This document shows, piece by piece, positions 4,139 through 7,771 of a DNA stretch of 7,771 nucleotides. Each line of letters begins with the position of its first letter. Positions within the stretch are counted from its first letter, which is position 1. Source of the DNA: Candidatus Zymogenus sp. (GTDB lineage: Bacteria; Desulfobacterota; Zymogenia; Zymogenales; Zymogenaceae); assembly GCA_030613285.1 (NCBI GenBank), contig JAUWME010000089.1:1-7771 (forward strand), in the 5' to 3' direction. The translations under genes and the position numbers were made by a program. The notes under the pieces are model-generated. The model did no database searches. It saw only the letters and a program-made list of their open reading frames with translations, and had not been told where the DNA came from.

Positions 4139-7100
4139 ATGGATTCATATTTTAGAGATAGTTTTATAGATAAACGGATTACACTCCTTGAAAATATCCT
4201 CGACTACACTCGTGGAAGTGGAATCAAGAACAAAGATTTTTGGACACTTAAAAAGAGCGATGTGCGTTTTTCCATTGGGGAGACTGAATTCAATGTCAGG
4301 ATTCCTTTTATTTTTGGGGGTGAAAGTGAAGAAATTATTGAAGAGGCTCTTGAGGAACTTCTCTCTCTTATAAAAGGACGTTTTGAGCCCTCCGTTGTTT
4401 ATGATAGCCGCGGGGGGATTATGATTTCGGTTTTGGATGAGAGTGTAAAGCTCCAACCAAAGGGGTATAGACTGGGGAATGAGTTTTCCACAAGAATTGA
4501 GTACAATGCCGCCCAGCTAACCCTTTTTTCTGATTCGTTAATAGATGCGGGGATTATTTCCAGCTGGTTATCGCCAAAGCTTCACGGGAAAAAATTTGTA
4601 AACGAGATTGCGAGGATCTATAAAAAGGCGATAGATGAGGAGATAAGGTTTGGTGGCACTGAGAAAACATCTCTCCTTACGCATTTTGCAGTCGCAAAAA
4701 TATTAAGCGAAAAAAAAGAGTTTATTAAAAAAATCAATATTGCTGGAACGTCATATGAAAAGCTGGAGCGTTCTATAAGTATTTTCTTTTATGCATTAAT
4801 CACAAGTATCATTCAAGGGATATTCCAAAAATATCAGGGAAAGCAACTTTCCTACGATATTAAGAAAATTGAATATCTTTTGCTTGGCAGTACGACACCC
4901 TTTTTTGTTCTCGGAATAAAAAACGCCCTCTTAGCCAGTGAAATCAACCCGTACAATCTATCATTGAAGATCATAACGAAATTAGATAGTACGTATAGCG
5001 CTGCTGCCAAAAAATCAATAAGTCTTTCCGACCTCATCTCAAAAATGACTAATTTAATTATTGAAGACAAGATGTTGATGGGAAACATCTTGGAATTTTA
5101 TTCAATTAGTAAATTTCGTGATGATATCTTGGACTACCTTGTCCTGTATGACGACCAGAGAGAAGAAACTGACGTTCTCCTTGCACAAGTTGCCTATGAC
5201 GAAAAAGTGTTAAGTAGTCTCAGAGATAATCAAAAGATGGCATCGATGTTAGAATCGGGGCTTCAAAAACTAAAAGTGAGATATCATTCAGACATTGATC
5301 GTGTGAGAAAGATCGAGCAGATAAGTAATCATCTTAAAATGTACAGAAGGTGGGGAGGGGGTCGGATGTTATCCAGTGGTAGAGAGGGAGAGAAGTTTAA
5401 AATATCAGAGGTGCTAAAACGCTACGTCGCATATCGGATTGATCTCGGATACGATACATACATCACCACATCAATAAATGTTCTTGAAAACAAGAAAAAT
5501 GAATTACCCTTAAAAGAACTCATCAGAAGCTATGATGAAGGGAGACTTTACAGGATTTCTGCAGACCACAAGCTTTCGTTGGTAAAGGTGGAAGGGAGAA
5601 ATGAAGCTCATCTCTTTGTGGATTTGAAGGGGTTTACCAGAAGGACGAGGAAGTCTGGAAGCCTTGCTATGGCAGAATTTCTAAAACTTGAGTTTTTTAT
5701 TCCCATAATTGAGGCTGCAAAAACCTATTACCTTAAAGTGGGCAAAGATCCATCATTGGGGCTTGACCTTAACAACCTGTTGGGTGATGCCGTAACTTTT
5801 TCGGGGAACATCCTTGCCCTATTTGAATTGGCAAAAGAGATAAGAACTATATCGTCTAAATATCAGAAAAAGTTAATAGAGAGATATCCTGAATATGACG
5901 AGAAGGGTCAACGCGATAAATTGATGTTGAGGTATAAGGCGGAGCTTAATAAAATTGCAGAAAATTCAAAAGCAATAGTTGGAGCAATCATTGAACTAAA
6001 CGAAATAGTTGATGTTAAAAAAGGGATGAGTCCCAGGGAGATGATGAATGCCCAATTGAACCTGTTTAATAAGAATATTGAGGCACATGTACACGCCCTG
6101 GGGGAGATTTCTGCCAAAATAAAGAATACGAGCAGCGACGATGTCAAATTGGGGCTTGTTGAAGATGAGGAGATTTTGAGGGGGAAACTTGCATTTATTA
6201 ACAAAGAGAAGGAAGGCCTGAAGCTGGAGGTCAAAAAGCAGCGGTTGGACAAACGATCGATGGAATTCTATAAGGAAATATGCCAAGATGAAATTGTTCA
6301 GATACGTCGTCTAAAGGAGATGCTTGCTGCAATATCAAAAAAGAAAAGAGAGTTGATTCAATCTTACTATGAAAGACTTGGGGAAATTGTGGACTTTGGC
6401 ATGAACACCGGCCTTTATATATCGTACGGCGAAGTTATGGAGTTAATTGATTTGAGAGACAATGTGTGGGGTGACGTCAAGGTTAGTATTGCCGACAAAA
6501 TCAACGAAGCTGCAAGGGGAGCGGCAAGGAGTAAAAATATTAAAAAGAGGGTTGATAGGTTTGTAGAAAGATGCAGCTTTGAGATGAACAACCAAAATCT
6601 CATTTACCCTTTTAATGTTATCATCGGAACCAACTACTCCATTATTCAGCCAATTGATGAAGAACCAACTTTTTATGGAAACGAAACTGATTACATTTTA
6701 GATTTTACTGATAGAGTTTTTTCTGAAGAAGGTGATGAAAAAAAAGCGGGCTCAAGATTTAGTGACTGGGAGAAGGAAAAAGAACAAATAAACAGGACAG
6801 TTGTATCTTCGAGTGTAGATATCTACAATCTTGGGGAGGCGCTCTCTGGTGATGCCCTAAGAGCATTTGTTCGAGAGAGCCGGGGGAAATTGTATTTTTT
6901 TGAAAAAAGGGTCTTGATTGGCGAGCTTAATGAAAAATTTTGGAAATTCTTTGCGTTTGATGGAACAGAGATACAATTCATCTTTGGTATTGAGGACAAA
7001 AAGGATCGAGTAAACGTAGAGATGTTTAGATACACTGGAAGCATTGATTACGTAGGGACTTCAAAAAAGGAGCTCACAGATGTCTACGAGCTTCTCCGAA

Positions 7101-7204
7101 CAGATTCACTTTTTTACCATTTCATAATGGATAATCATTTTAATGCGTGGTACGAGGATTCAAAGTTGAAGGATGAGCAGAGTAAGGGAATTGCAAGATT
7201 GTAA
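4139..7204 (+). CDS. Large protein with split, diverged class III nucleotidyl cyclase-like domain
   Basis: A 1021-residue protein with no full-length family I recognise. Residues 1-480 are mostly helical and unassigned, with hydrophobic stretches at about 213-229 and 245-267 that fall short of convincing membrane spans. From 491 the sequence resembles a class III adenylate/guanylate cyclase: LFVDLKGFT (492-500) holds the first metal-type Asp (D495) and LLGDAVTFSG (547-556) the second (D550). FGMNTGLYISYGE (753-765) resembles the GIHTG strand, and SIADKINEAAR (783-793) supplies the transition-state Asn789 and Arg793. The base-selecting Lys is Asn546 and the Asp/Thr is Val782. Between the halves lies a long, charged, helical or coiled-coil insert (about 565-745). 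Residues 815-1021 form an unassigned domain rich in aromatics. The ATG is preceded by AGGGAG (4120-4125) at a long 13-nt spacing. Cyclase activity is not established; a degenerate nucleotide-binding domain is the alternative. Confidence 0.72.
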   Translation: MDSYFRDSFIDKRITLLENILDYTRGSGIKNKDFWTLKKSDVRFSIGETEFNVRIPFIFGGESEEIIEEALEELLSLIKGRFEPSVVYDSRGGIMISVLDESVKLQPKGYRLGNEFSTRIEYNAAQLTLFSDSLIDAGIISSWLSPKLHGKKFVNEIARIYKKAIDEEIRFGGTEKTSLLTHFAVAKILSEKKEFIKKINIAGTSYEKLERSISIFFYALITSIIQGIFQKYQGKQLSYDIKKIEYLLLGSTTPFFVLGIKNALLASEINPYNLSLKIITKLDSTYSAAAKKSISLSDLISKMTNLIIEDKMLMGNILEFYSISKFRDDILDYLVLYDDQREETDVLLAQVAYDEKVLSSLRDNQKMASMLESGLQKLKVRYHSDIDRVRKIEQISNHLKMYRRWGGGRMLSSGREGEKFKISEVLKRYVAYRIDLGYDTYITTSINVLENKKNELPLKELIRSYDEGRLYRISADHKLSLVKVEGRNEAHLFVDLKGFTRRTRKSGSLAMAEFLKLEFFIPIIEAAKTYYLKVGKDPSLGLDLNNLLGDAVTFSGNILALFELAKEIRTISSKYQKKLIERYPEYDEKGQRDKLMLRYKAELNKIAENSKAIVGAIIELNEIVDVKKGMSPREMMNAQLNLFNKNIEAHVHALGEISAKIKNTSSDDVKLGLVEDEEILRGKLAFINKEKEGLKLEVKKQRLDKRSMEFYKEICQDEIVQIRRLKEMLAAISKKKRELIQSYYERLGEIVDFGMNTGLYISYGEVMELIDLRDNVWGDVKVSIADKINEAARGAARSKNIKKRVDRFVERCSFEMNNQNLIYPFNVIIGTNYSIIQPIDEEPTFYGNETDYILDFTDRVFSEEGDEKKAGSRFSDWEKEKEQINRTVVSSSVDIYNLGEALSGDALRAFVRESRGKLYFFEKRVLIGELNEKFWKFFAFDGTEIQFIFGIEDKKDRVNVEMFRYTGSIDYVGTSKKELTDVYELLRTDSLFYHFIMDNHFNAWYEDSKLKDEQSKGIARL

Positions 7205-7407
7205 TTTTGCTGACAGCCTCTCCCACACCTCCCCCCGTCAATTTGTTTATTATGGGTCATCCGATTATTGCGTACCCGAACAAAAGGGAGAAGTTTTTAT
7301 TTAGAAATTTGTTTGAGATATGGATGATATAATTGAAGTAGGTTGCAGTGTGGGGAAATAAAACTTGTCAACTGCATTTGGTAGCTGTGTCGTATTTTTT
7401 TAATAAA
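7205..7407. other. Convergent intergenic gap, no gene seen
   Basis: 203 nt between two stop codons. It contains C-rich text (7221-7238), a T-run at 7395-7401 without a recognisable preceding stem, and a 13-codon ATG frame (7320-7361) with no ribosome site. No terminator, repeat or RNA gene can be supported. Confidence 0.5.
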
Positions 7408-7758
7408 CTATTTCACGGTGATATAGATGCGGTTTGGAATGCAAACAATAGTCTCATTAACTTCAGAAATTTTCCCCATATGGATGCAGACCTTGTTGGG
7501 GCAGGGTGATTCTTTCATGTATACTTCGCCATCTTTGATAACAACTGTACTGGTTCCGAGGATACCATTTACTTTAATCACCCTGTTTTCGGAAAGATGG
7601 TAAGAACCGAATGCCTTGTTTTTCACCTCAATTATGACTTCTTCTCCAGAAACTGGAGACACAGCTTTGTGGAAAATGAAGAAAGCGCCAATTAGGGCGG
7701 CACAGACAACTAAGAAAATAACATCGGTCTTCTTTATACTCCTCTGGGTATTGGGCAC
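7408..7758 (-). CDS. NusG domain II-containing membrane-anchored protein
   Basis: A 116-residue protein of the NusG-II (DUF1312) family. It starts with a basic N-terminus and one membrane span (about 12-30), followed by an extracytoplasmic beta-domain. The family signature is complete: SPCPNKVCIHMGKI (84-97) with C86 and C91, and IVCIPNRI (104-111) with C106. Such proteins are widespread in anaerobes and often lie near FMN-binding, ApbE or polyprenyl-synthesis genes, but the function is not established and the neighbours lie outside the window. The chosen start is GTG at 7758-7756, with GTGAG about 6 nt upstream on the minus strand. The frame remains open to the window edge, so a start further upstream cannot be excluded, although the span position fits this one. 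Confidence 0.85.
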   Translation of the reverse strand: MPNTQRSIKKTDVIFLVVCAALIGAFFIFHKAVSPVSGEEVIIEVKNKAFGSYHLSENRVIKVNGILGTSTVVIKDGEVYMKESPCPNKVCIHMGKISEVNETIVCIPNRIYITVK

Positions 7759-7771
7759 TTTTATCTCACTT

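Noticed and set aside
5908..6252. 114-codon minus-strand frame within the large gene
   Set aside because: It is the antisense reading of the charged helical insert, which yields Ser/Leu/Ile-rich text typical of shadow frames.
7391..7401. T-run as an intrinsic terminator after the large gene
   Set aside because: No stable stem could be drawn immediately upstream of the T-run.

Overview
The window is ordinary bacterial chromosome: moderately AT-rich by eye, standard genetic code, short intergenic gaps, Shine-Dalgarno sites on most genes, and no sign of IS elements, phage, CRISPR or RNA genes. CutA, a two-membrane-span LapA protein, a DciA-type helicase loader, an Ap4A-phosphorylase-type HIT protein, a radical SAM enzyme and a NusG-II protein point to a mostly Gram-negative-type, probably anaerobic bacterium, perhaps a deltaproteobacterium-like or candidate-phylum lineage. 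That placement is a low-confidence inference.

Layout: (1) positions 1-171 hold the tail of whatever lies upstream plus a leader with two small GC-rich hairpins whose C-rich arm could also pair with the cutA Shine-Dalgarno. (2) cutA (+) converges on a dciA/DUF721 gene (-). (3) A divergent intergenic region (1070-1326) carries five TTTGACAT-like repeats spaced 10-11 bp apart, just in front of (4) a three-gene coupled operon (+): YfcE/MJ0936-type metallophosphoesterase, HIT-family hydrolase/phosphorylase (TTG start, 4-nt overlap), and a LapA-domain membrane protein (GTG start, overlapping the HIT stop). (5) A 226-nt gap (3023-3248) contains a degenerate direct repeat. (6) A radical SAM protein with CX4CX2C cysteine spacing is followed 17 nt later by (7) a 1021-residue protein. 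(8) A 203-nt convergent gap leads to a NusG-domain-II membrane-anchored protein on the minus strand at the window edge.

The most notable object is the 1021-residue protein (4139-7204). It has no obvious full-length family, but its middle carries the hallmarks of a class III nucleotidyl cyclase: FVDLKGFT, then LLGDAVTFSG, then SIADKINEAAR. Both metal-binding Asp positions and the transition-state Asn/Arg pair are present. The usual substrate-base-selecting Lys and Asp/Thr positions are Asn and Val. About 150 extra, largely helical residues are inserted between the two halves of the catalytic domain. It could be a diverged cyclase with a new substrate, or a cyclase-fold nucleotide sensor. Its tight spacing behind the radical SAM gene suggests co-expression.
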